NCBI GenBank assembly: GCA_037447655.1 | Contig: JBBHKE010000161.1 | Location: 252,541 to 316,540, forward strand | Source of the DNA: Zygnema cylindricum | Lineage: Eukaryota; Streptophyta; Zygnematophyceae; Zygnematales; Zygnemataceae | Reading direction: 5' to 3' | DNA: 64,000 nt | Part shown: one piece after another, positions 55,222-64,000 of the stretch | How positions within the stretch are numbered: the first letter of the stretch is position 1 | How the letters are laid out: every line of letters starts with the position of its first letter | Program-made: the position numbers and the translations under genes | The notes under the pieces: model-generated | What the model was told of the DNA's origin: nothing | What the model saw: only the letters and a program-made list of their open reading frames with translations | Databases searched by the model: none

Positions 55222-57051
55222 CTACCAATCGGTCTTTGTATTTGTCGACGGATCCGTCCGCTTTTTGTTTAACGCGAAAAACCCGCTTTGAACCGATGGC
55301 TTTGCGACTTGAAAGAAGAGGAACAAGATTCTAAGTATTGTTGGATATGAGGGCGGAATACTCTGCGTCAACTGTACTTTTCCAAAGATGAGAGTCAGAG
55401 CGTTTGAGAGCGGATTTGAGAGAGAGAGGAGTGGAGATGAGAGACGCAGAGGCACCAGTTGAATAAGCGCAAGCAAGGGATGCATGACCCATGGTCTCAA
55501 TGAGGCGAGACAGTTGACCAAAAGATCTGGTCGGGTATCGACGAGATGTATCAGGGGGGACATCTGTAGGGGATAAAAGAGGGTGGGGATCTGAAAGAAG
55601 GGGAGGGGGAGGGAGTATAGTGGACGGAAGAGAGGAAAAGAGAGGATCGTCGTCATGGGTAAGTTGAGAGGACCGAGATGGGGAGGGAGAGGGATCATTT
55701 TTGAGTTGATGGGGTCATTGATAAGAGGGGTGGGATGAAGAGAGGGGAGTGGAGGTGGGGAAAGTGGGGGAACTGAGAGAGAAATAAAGTCGGGTGGGGA
55801 TTGGATGGGGGTGGGGAAATCACAAAGAGAGGGATAAGAGGAGAGGTCGACAGGAGAGGATGGAAGGGGAGGACGGGATAGAGTTACGAGAAGGGGGGAT
55901 TCGTTAAAAGTTACGTCGCGTGTGGTGATCACACGATAACGCGAAGGGCACCAAATGCGGTAGGCTTTTGAGTTAGGGGCATACCTTACAAACGTTCCAC
56001 GAAACGCGCGAGCGCCCCATTTCCCGGTAGAATGGGTGAGGTCCTTGTACCACGCTTCGCACCCGAAGGTACGAAGGTGGCGGACATCGGGTTTTATAGA
56101 GAACCATGCTTCCATGGGGGTAATGTTAGGCCTAGTAGTTGTCGAGCACAAGTAACGATGATAGTTAGCGCATATGGTTGCCTCAGCCCAAAAAGAAATA
56201 GGCAAATTTGCGAAATACAACATAGTTCGAGCCATTTCTGCTAGAGTACGATTGTACCTTTCGACAACGCCGTTCTGCTGAGAAGTGTATAGTGCACTCA
56301 ACTGGTGCGAGATGCCATGGTGAGCGAGGAAGGAGGAGAATTGGTGAGACATAAACTCGCCACCATTGTTAGTGCGTAAAGCCTTGATGCGCTTGTTGTG
56401 AAAATTTTCTGCAAGCGCTTTAGATTCCTGAAAACGTGCAAAAACGTCAGATTTATGACAAATAGTGTATACATGTGAAAAGCGGGTGGCATGATCGATG
56501 AAAGAAACAAAGTAAAAGGAGCCACCAAAACTGCGTGTGCGCATGGGACCGCATACGTCGGCGTGAATAAGAGCAAGTGTTTCCGTGATAATGGTAGTAC
56601 TGATAGGGAAAGACTGACGAGGCATTTTGCCTTGAATGCACCCATGACAAAAATCCAATTTTTTGTTAGAAAAAGAGTTGATTCCGGTTACAAGTTTTGG
56701 CAAAGAAGTTAAACTAGCGTTATTTAAATGCCCATAGCGTAAATGCCAAATGGAAAAATCGTCTACAAAAGCATTTAAAGCAAAAGGGACGCTAACACTT
56801 GATATGGAAAGGTTTTTAGGATTGTAGGATTGTAAAAAATACATAGAGTCTTTTGCTATTCCAAAACCTACGCTAATTTTGTCCTTTTTGCTTAAAAATT
56901 GAACGCTATCTTCATCAAACTCGGCCTTAACGCCGTCAGTCATAGCCACTCGAACAGAAAATAAATTCCGAGCTAAGCCTAGGACTAAAAGGACATTCTC
57001 AATGTGAATCGAGGAATTTGGAACGCGGACGTGGCCAGAGTGAGTGGCCAA
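55222..57051 (-). pseudogene. Copia pol: pre-integrase and integrase, with RT beginning beyond
   Basis: A 609-codon open frame encodes the pre-integrase Cys pair (FCHGCIQGKMPRQSF), then the integrase core: LIHADVCGPM, the second acidic site written LRTNNGGEF, and GVVERYNRTLAEMA. A Pro/Ser-rich linker follows. The usual second Asp is replaced by Asn, which should abolish strand transfer. Upstream, near 57,140, the protease motif survives as YSGASHH in another frame, with Tyr at the catalytic Asp position. Confidence 0.88.
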
Positions 57052-57118
57052 AAGTATTCGGTCGTCCCCTTAACGAATCTGCATAGGGGAGAGTAAAGGA
57101 GTTAAATGAGTAAACCAA

Positions 57119-58371
57119 TCACTCGAGGAGAGAGGTGATGACTGGCACCACTATAGATGATCTAATCATAATGCGTGGCATGAGATAAAAACGCATACCC
57201 ATGTGTAAAAAAACGTCCAGACCAGCGTGGGCGAGATTTCCGTAGCCGAATTTCGGAGTTGGGAGAGGACCAGAAGGATTTGCGGATGCGAGAGGAGGAT
57301 TAGACGAAAAAGAGGGAAGAGGTGGAGGGATTGGCCAATGGGGATTGTATGACGCGAAATGGGCGGCGGCAAAGGGGTTGGAGTGATGTGGAAATTGGGA
57401 TGGAGGAGGATAAGGGTAATGGTACAGAAAATTTGGGGGAAAAAGAGGTTGCGGGGAGGACTGGGGAAGTGGAGTTGGATTGGGGAGAACGTGAGCCGTT
57501 TTGGCGTCACCGTTGGAATTGGAATTTGACGCCTTTGCAGCTTTTTTGCGTGCCAGCTTGACGCCTTTGCAACTTTTTTGCGTGCCAGCTTGCGACATTC
57601 ATTTGCCGTTTCATTTGCCGTGTGTCCTGGCTTTTTGCAATACTTGCAAATAACAGACGTCAACCCCCCCAAGTTAGGTTTAAAATTTGAAGCAAAGTAC
57701 GCGTTGACTTGGGAAGGGTTAGATGCAAAAAAAGACAATATTTTTGTTTCTTCATGCATTAATTTTGTACATAAAACGTAAAAAGGGATCGGATTTTCAA
57801 GATTGTCAAAAGATGAGATGAAAGGTGCGAAAGATTTTGGCAAGCCCCCTAATAAAGTGGATGACAAATCTTCATCAGACAAGATTACGCCAATCATTTC
57901 ACACTTCCCTGAAAATAGGTCAACTATACTTATCCATTCTTGCATAGATTCCGTCGTCTTCTTCAATAAATTGAAAAATGCTCGCTTTTGAATGCGACGA
58001 GCCGCCCAACCACTTTGTACGTACGCGGCCGTCAAACGAGACCAAGCGTCGGCCGACGTGAGGGCGCCTCGAATGAGTCGCGTTTTTTCTGTCGTTAGCG
58101 CCATTACTAGGCGCGCGTGAGCGTTGTCGTCCTTGACTTTCCATTCCGGGATTTCTTGAGTTTTGGTTGTTTTGGTCGCCGCGTCATCTGTAGTATTAAT
58201 GACTGGTGGTTTAGATGTGCCAGTGAAAAAATCCCAAATTTTCTCTAATTTAAAAAGATGCATGGCAGAAAAAGACCAATCATAGAAATTTGAACCATCG
58301 AACTTCTGAATATTATTGGAAGTTGCGTGGTTTGGCCCATAACCTATAGGAGTAGGATTATTGGACGCCAT
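57119..58371 (-). pseudogene. Copia gag, frameshifted
   Basis: The frame from the ATG at 58,371 encodes a plant copia Gag: NIQKFDGSNFYDWSFSAMHL at its start, SWHAKK and later parts shifted. A zinc knuckle near 57,660-57,600 reads CKYCKKPGHTANETANEC. Its His-to-last-Cys spacing is enlarged from four to eight residues by a 12-bp tandem duplication. A 32-bp tandem duplication at about 57,529-57,592 then shifts the frame; the Gly/Pro-rich tail continues in the frame 57,598-57,119. Gag would assemble the cytoplasmic particle in a live element. Confidence 0.85.
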
Positions 58372-58825
58372 AATAAAAGATAGAGAAAGTCAAAACATTT
58401 GGAATTGTGTGATCGAGATTGATGATTTCATTATGAAATGAGATCATTTTATACAAAGTTACAAAATGCTAATTACTGTGGATAGTACTGTACTACGCTA
58501 CACAAAGTAGATTTGGGCGGCTACACAAAGACCAAATCTATTAGACAAAGTTGACCGACGAAAAGTAAAGGAAAGAATAAGACCAAAAGTACAATTACAA
58601 GACCGCACTTGAATAAGTGGAGTACGGTTTTGTTCACATAGGACAAATGAGACTAAAGTGGACGAGACCGCACTCGAATAAGTGGAGTACGGTCGTTGTT
58701 CTCGTAGGACAAAAGACTAAGTGGACGAGACCGTACTTGAATAAGTGGAGTACGATTTCGGTTGACCTAAGGCGAAATGAGACTAAGGTTGACGTACGGA
58801 AACAGACCGGAAATTACCCTTAACA
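58345..58825 (-). repeat. 5' LTR of the copia element, overlapping the gag start
   Basis: Partner of 53,282-53,762. The match between the two extends through the gag ATG (58,371-58,369) and eight more codons, so the first 27 nt of gag are LTR sequence. No standard initiator-Met primer-binding site is visible just inside. Confidence 0.88.
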
Positions 58826-60612
58826 AAAGATATAATATTATTATTGAGCAATTGTTAGACAATGGTCCTGTAACTATAAAGGAGGACAAGGTATGCCTTT
58901 TTATTCATACCTTACTAGATAATTGGCCTCCGTGTTGTACTAGTTTGTAAAATCTCCCGGTGTTGATGAGGCACCTCCTTTGTATGTGTCCTGACTGTCG
59001 AAGGTAATCGTCGACGAACATGGGTGGAGTGACATTTTGTGAAGACATACATTTTTGTCCATCATTACTTCACGATTGATTGTCATTACCCTATCTACCA
59101 TCTGTAAGGTTTATATACCACTCCATGACTCTAGTAGCAATATGTCCTCTCTGTCGCGGATTGTTATCGAGGAACTTCTTTTTCTTGGACCATGTCGCGG
59201 ACCAGCTGTCCAATCACATGGTTTATAGACCCTCACATGGTTCATAAACCCTCCCCAGATAATAGTATGGTTCGACCAATCCTCGATAAGAACCAATTGT
59301 TGATGATCAACATACGCTTGGGGGGCTGTCCGTTACTTGCTAACCATGGCCAGGACAATCTTTTTTTCCATTGTTGTTTTCTTATACGGCGTTTGTAGCC
59401 GGTTGTGCATGGTCGTCAGAGTTAGGGGGGAACGGGGAGAAAGATGGAGGGAGAGAGGGACAGAAGGAGGGAGGGAGATGGAGGGAGGAGGGAGGGATGG
59501 TAAGCGAGGGAAGAAAGGTAGGAGGAAGTTCGAAGAGGGCCAGGGGAAACCGGTGGGAAAAAGAGGAAGGGAAGGACAAAGGAAGGGGACGGATAGGGAA
59601 TGAGGGAGCGAATGAGGGGAAGGTGGAGGGAAGGTAAAATAAGAGGGAAGGAGGAAGGAAAAAAAAACGAGAGAGGGAGGGAGGGAGGGAGGAAAGGAAG
59701 AACCAATCTAACGCACTTTTGTATGTGTCAGTCAATTGTCACCTGCCATATTACAACCAACCGCATAGACAGAAAAACCACATACACAACAAATATTAGT
59801 TCTATGTATTCTTCACTTTGCTCGAGTGAGGCTGAGACAAATCACTAGATTTGAGCTATTTTAGTTTGACAAAGACAATGGAAAAAATAATAGAACAGTA
59901 AAATGCAAACTACATAAATTAAAAATAATCTTTTTTAAAGATGAATTAAAAATAGTAAAAAAAAATCATGAGATTTCAGAGTTGTATTTTGACGTCGGAC
60001 AATGGGGTTTCAGTGTACCTTTTTGGGCGTTGAGGATTTGACAATATTTGAGTTTTTTTGTTACAAGTGGAGGCTTCTATACGCCGACTGGGTTCTTGTT
60101 TGTCGTAATACGAACGTAATGATTAATATTTTTTTTTTGTAAAGGACACCTTTGCACTTGTAAAACTGAACGCTAATCTTAGTCCAAAATTTGATGTTCA
60201 TGAACGATAATTCTGCAAAAGACACTTCTGTTTGAGTTTGATTTTTACCCTGTGGATTAAATAAACAATATTTTTCTATGATTGAAATATACAAAAAAAA
60301 TCCCAAGCTGACTCTTATAGATAAATATTAAGAATGGTGTTTATTTTTCTCGTTTAGCGTAAGCCGGGAGCTCGGTGTGACTTCAAAATCCTTCGCTTTT
60401 TTTTGCAACTCGCGCTGCCTGCGCTTTATACTTCGACCATTATGAGGTAAGTATAGAAAGTACAAGTACAGTACTTTTTTTTATAACGTACGGCACGATC
60501 ATATAGCATCCGGTACACAAGTTGTTCTACCCGAAAAAACACAATTTACCGTAAAGTACGCTAATTGTTTCATTGCGCTATATTTTTTATTACGCTAATA
60601 GCGATTCACGGT
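58826..60612. other. Intergenic, no gene seen
   Basis: No supported gene. A 19-bp imperfect tandem repeat (CACATGGTTTATAGACCCT) lies at 59,215-59,252. A MITE-family right end (TAATAGCGATTCACGGTGTA) lies at 60,596-60,615 without a clear left partner. Confidence 0.45.
59425..59700. repeat. Purine-rich (GA) low-complexity tract
   Basis: About 275 bp are almost all G and A on the plus strand (GGAGGGAGGGA-type repeats). Long open frames on both strands here arise from composition only. Confidence 0.85.
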
Positions 60613-60615
60613 GTA

Positions 60616-62212
60616 CTGTCTGAGCTGTTCAATTCATTGTTTCTGGACATTTTACCAAGCTTGGCTTACATTGTCCACGTCAGCTCCCAACCAGCTGTCA
60701 CAGACTCGGTTCATTGCCGCCGCACTTTCTCCACATAGAAAATGAGATAGGTTACGAATCGGAACCGTCCGGTTAGGCCGAAATCTTCCAATTCCTGAAT
60801 CGACGGTCGCGATTCTTCGTCACCTAGAAAGTCCTCATTCATCCGTCTCGCGAAATAGTGAATGCCCGACACGTCGTTATGTGTGACACGTCGTTATGGT
60901 GACACAAAAAGGTACAAGGGGGATGTATGTATGTTCGGGGCGGCTCGGAGAATCTTTTCCGTGACAGTTCGTAGGTGTCAACTGTACGAAAATGTACGAT
61001 TTTTTGCTTTTTCATTGCTAACGGACAGTCGTACTTTTCCGTCTGACAAAACAAATCAACTCAAAATTTTGTTCTTTTTCCTTTCCGAGACAGCGCGTCG
61101 TTCATTCGCTCACGTCTTTCCTCCGCCATGGCTGACATTGTGTCCTCTAAACGACAAAGGTAGTGCAGCGAATACAAGTATTCGTCAGATCTCCGTACAC
61201 ACTGGTCTATTCTACATAGCATCTCACACGTGTGATTTTCGAGGCGGCTCATGTGCGAAAAAACTCCCGAATGCTCTGACAACCTTTTTTCTAATTTTTT
61301 TTATTAACAGTTGTCTCTCAATTAGGGTGATCGATTTTCAAGTCAAACCCTTTTCCTTAATTTTTCATGTGAGCCGATTATGATCACTTGTTTTTAATTT
61401 CCCCACTTATTTTACTTTGAGATTTGTCTCAATTTTTTGCTACAAACTTGTCTCGATCAAACTCAAAAAAAAGTCTTTTTGTCTGGAGATCAAGGCTGGT
61501 CACCTATATATCTGTCCATATTTTTTTTCGCTAAGTGTTTTCAATCTCTTTTTTATTAATTTATGACTTACTCCACACCAATTTTCCGAACAAAAGTAAA
61601 GGGCACGAAACGGCAAGACAAAATTCTGCAAATACCTGCAACTGAAACGAGTCACATAGAAGCTTTGGTCTGAAATGTGGGTAAAATAAGGACAAGAAGT
61701 GATTTTTTTTGAACTCCCACTATTTATAATCTAAAATATTTCATAGCAGTTTCCCAAACAAGACAAAAACTGCATTCCGAAATCTTCTAGGGCAGATCAA
61801 GTTTAGCACAGATTCAAGGAAGTATCTTTGGAAACCCAAAAGGGTTGTTCTTGAAACTCTTAAAAGGTAGAAAAACAGTGTCATGTTTTTTCATCTTTGT
61901 ACTTTAGGCCTATTGTTATCCAAGTTTTGCCCTCAATTTTGAAGTTTCTACTTTCCCATCATATAAAATCTCAATGACATTCATTTCTAAACACCCAATG
62001 TCACAAAAAATGCAAATTCCACTTCCTCTTATCTGAAAACCTTCTTCAAAACATTCAACTTCCATTCGTTACGTCATATTCACATCAGTTGACGTCACGT
62101 CACGTGACGTCACAGTTTGGGTTTGGTAATTCGCCTCCATTTTTTTAATAGCTGGCCTTCAGAAGAGCAAATTCCGTCCCTTACAAGGAGGTAACACTTC
62201 CTCTTCTCTGAT
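60616..62212. promoter_or_regulatory. Upstream region of the ZF-HD gene
   Basis: No gene is firmly supported. An ATG in good plant context at 61,128 (CCGCCATGGC) opens MADIVSSKRQ and then meets AG|GTAG, so it could be a first exon of an unidentified transcript. Otherwise the region is AT-rich. ACGT-core motifs cluster at its right end. Confidence 0.35.
62069..62112. promoter_or_regulatory. ACGT-core (bZIP/G-box) motif cluster upstream of ZF-HD
   Basis: Within 44 bp are TACGTCA (about 62,070), TGACGTCA (62,090-62,097), CACGTG (62,101-62,106) and TGACGTCA again (62,105-62,112). The last three form a nearly continuous palindromic block. They lie about 100 bp before the ATG at 62,213. Confidence 0.6.
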
Positions 62213-64000
62213 ATGCTCCCTTCACTAAAAGGCAAAACGGATAACGACGAGCTTCTTCGTTGTCTGGAGGGTCACCTTGGAAAATGTATCGCTGCGAGGT
62301 CCCGTTTCATGGATCAGGAGAAAGACAAGGGGACATGCGACAACACTTTTCTGTCGGAAACGCCCGCCGTAAAAATACGCTACAGGTAACCATGGCCCAC
62401 CGTCCAAAAAATTCTCCCACAAAGTTTGACTTTCCATGAAATGGGTTCACGTGTTGATAGGATGAATAGGTCAAGTTTGAAATCTTAGCCACACTAATTC
62501 TGGTGCATCCAAGTTGAAAGCTTTCCTAGAAAGTTGTGTGGAACAAGATTGTGTTTGTGTTAAGTTGACTAACGGTCAACATACCTCAAACAAGGATTTC
62601 ACAAAAAAGTAAGGAAAAGAAAGGAAAACCCCATTTTTTTGGTGTTTGGTCCTTAAAAGTTCTCACACGTGTGCTTTTGTTTCCAGAGAATGCCAACACA
62701 ACATGGCGGCCATTATTGGTGGAACCACATACGATGGATGCGGCGAGTTTCTTCCGGATGGATCCGAAGATTCCCCAAATTATTTACATTGTGCTGTGTG
62801 TGGTTGTCATAGAAACTTCCATCGGCAAGTGGAGGAGCATGTGGCTCCTCAGCCAGTTTCCGCAGGGTTTAACGTGGGTCAAAACGTTGTAGGGTTTAGC
62901 GGAGGTCAAAATGGAAAGGAAGAGGGGCGGATAATTAGAGAAGGGTTTTGGGCGACGGATTTAGGAGAGTTAGCAAAGAGATCTCTACAAGCGTTGGAAC
63001 ATAATGCGAGAGTTATGATCGCAACAGCGGAAAGCTTAGCCCTTTTGCAAAAGGAATGTATGGATGGGAATGATCCCCATCGAATAAGTATACCTTCTTG
63101 TAAGTGCATTGGTCATTTTTTGTGTTTTACAAGTTTTGGAGACGTTGGGCTTTTAGGGTTTTGTCGATCTTTTTGAGGGTATTTGGAAAGGTTTTGGAAT
63201 AGCAACTTGGTTTTGTTTGTGATTGTTGGTTGTTTGAATCAATAGATTTGATGAATGCACAAATAAATCTTTGCCTTCTATTATGATCAAGAGGTAACAA
63301 TTCTCTACCTTGTGTTTGTAGGTCCAAGTTTACAAGAGAGAAGAACGTTAGTTTCTGATTCGAGTTTAGATGTAGGGCAACTGGATGTTATGGACAGCTG
63401 GATTTTACCCCTTCCACAGGTAAAGATAACGATCATAATAAGGAAATTTCGTGCAAAACTTATTCCATACTTAGTCTTACATACACCTACTTCAGACCCC
63501 CCTCCCTCTCCATATCCGCTTGCTTCTCTCGGTCTGGATCTACTTAGTTTTCTTTATCTTTCTTTCCCTCTCTCTCTGCTTCTACCTCTCCTTCTCCATC
63601 TCTTTCTCTACTAATGTATTTCCTTTGTAAAATGTCCTTCCCTCTCCTCCGGTTATCATTCACATATCTCTTCCGCCTTCTCTTTCTCCATCTCACAGCG
63701 TCTTTGTCTTTCTTCAAATCTCTCCCCATTCTGTCTGTCTACCTCTTTCTAAACTAATTTGCATGATTCTCTCTCCTTTTCCCTCTACTTCATACTCACC
63801 ACTATATCCCTACATATGACTTTGCATAGATCTCTTTCCCTCTCCATATCCCTCTCCATCCCATTTTGTCGTATATTGAATACATCTCTAACCTGCGTCC
63901 TAGACTTTTTTGTGTCTACCCCTTACTGTGAATACTTCTATACTCTCCCTCTTTCGCCCTCCTATTATCTCTTTTCATTATTTTCTTAATCTCCCTACCT
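62213..64000 (+). CDS. ZF-HD zinc-finger protein, 3' part beyond the window
   Basis: Exons 62,213-62,385, 62,687-63,099 and 63,322-63,419 give 228 residues in frame (phase 0 at the last donor); the gene continues to the right. Residues around the first junction read [19 protein letters not shown]. The ZF-HD dimerisation domain follows: [11 protein letters not shown], then [15 protein letters not shown]. This is the Cys/His pattern of plant ZF-HD and MIF proteins, which dimerise and regulate transcription in the nucleus. The 50-residue leader and the roughly 110 residues after the finger ([26 protein letters not shown]) match nothing I know. No homeodomain is present yet, so this is either a full ZF-HD factor with the homeodomain further right or a long MIF-like protein. 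An upstream stop fixes the start at 62,213. Confidence 0.85.
63420..64000 (+). other. Pyrimidine-rich intron of the ZF-HD gene, to window end
   Basis: It starts with a GT donor after CCACAG and is dominated by CT-rich sequence (CCTCTCTCTCTGC-type) to the window end. No acceptor followed by a homeodomain was seen. Confidence 0.6.

Larger units (their letters stand above)
53282..58825 (-). mobile_element. Ty1/copia retrotransposon, nearly full length, 5,544 bp
   Basis: Two 481-bp direct repeats bound the element: 53,282-53,762 and 58,345-58,825. On the minus strand each begins TGTTAAGGG. The purine tract TTGAGGGGGGG lies directly before the 3' LTR (53,763 onward on the plus strand). The dinucleotides at the other LTR end are not the usual CA. 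The 4-bp AAAG lies outside both ends (53,278-53,281 and 58,826-58,829) as a likely target duplication. Internal order is gag, protease, integrase, RT, RNase H. The LTRs differ at about 20 positions by eye (about 4%), so the insertion is not recent. Frameshifts, stops and lost catalytic residues make it inactive. Confidence 0.9.

Noticed and set aside
59337-59735. Long Gly/Arg/Glu-rich and Pro/Ser-rich frames on opposite strands
   Set aside because: They are compositional products of the GA-rich tract, with no start context, splice structure or homology.
61061-61282. Minus-strand 73-codon frame ending MNDALSRKGKRTKF
   Set aside because: It looks protein-like but has no recognised domain, no splice support, and overlaps a plus-strand ATG in better context; evidence is too weak either way.

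Overview
The window is nuclear DNA from a plant (streptophyte lineage). Evidence is a ZF-HD type zinc-finger gene, a plant-type Mediator subunit MED8, GT-AG spliced genes with introns of about 180-1,700 bp, and many Ty1/copia and Ty3/gypsy LTR retrotransposons plus small inverted-repeat transposons. The ZF-HD gene is split by an intron inside its zinc finger, which suggests, but does not prove, a non-seed plant or an early-diverging lineage. I cannot name the species.

Five host genes can be reconstructed exon by exon. MED8 (minus, 9,214-13,640, 6 exons) is divergent from a ZSWIM7/SWS1-like SWIM zinc-finger recombination factor (plus, 14,643-16,693, 5 exons including a 22-nt microexon). A three-KH-domain hnRNP K/PCBP-like RNA-binding protein follows (plus, 20,573-26,909, 10 exons). 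Next is a DUF2064/TIGR04282-type glycosyltransferase-like protein (minus, 29,995-34,903, 6 exons). A ZF-HD zinc-finger protein runs off the right edge (plus, from 62,213). In all five, splice phases and family motifs agree across the junctions I call.

The rest is mostly transposon-derived. A copia element enters from the left edge (1-3,556). A roughly 200-bp MITE family with ends like CACCG-CAATCGCTATTAG recurs across the window and sits in introns of three of the host genes. A second family of about 690 bp with GTTCCATTAGG ends appears at 5.4-7.6 kb and 35.7-37.2 kb. From 39.2 to 46.0 kb two LTRs of one family lie head-to-tail with 2 bp between them, one of them split by a gag-protease fragment; a third partial copy lies at 3.9-4.7 kb. 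Decayed gypsy pol (46.4-52.2 kb) contains a 2.1-kb tandem duplication and ends in a PHD-finger-like module. A nearly complete but disabled copia element with 481-bp LTRs occupies 53,282-58,825.

Most notable: in both copia elements the gag start codon lies inside the LTR; one MITE family is lodged in introns of MED8, the KH gene and the DUF2064 gene, in MED8 only 11 nt from a 5' splice site; the poly(C)-binding-type KH gene carries a long C-rich tract in its own intron; and the ZF-HD gene has an unfamiliar tail and a cluster of ACGT-core motifs about 100 bp upstream of its ATG. All boundaries and identities were read by eye; nothing was searched against a database.
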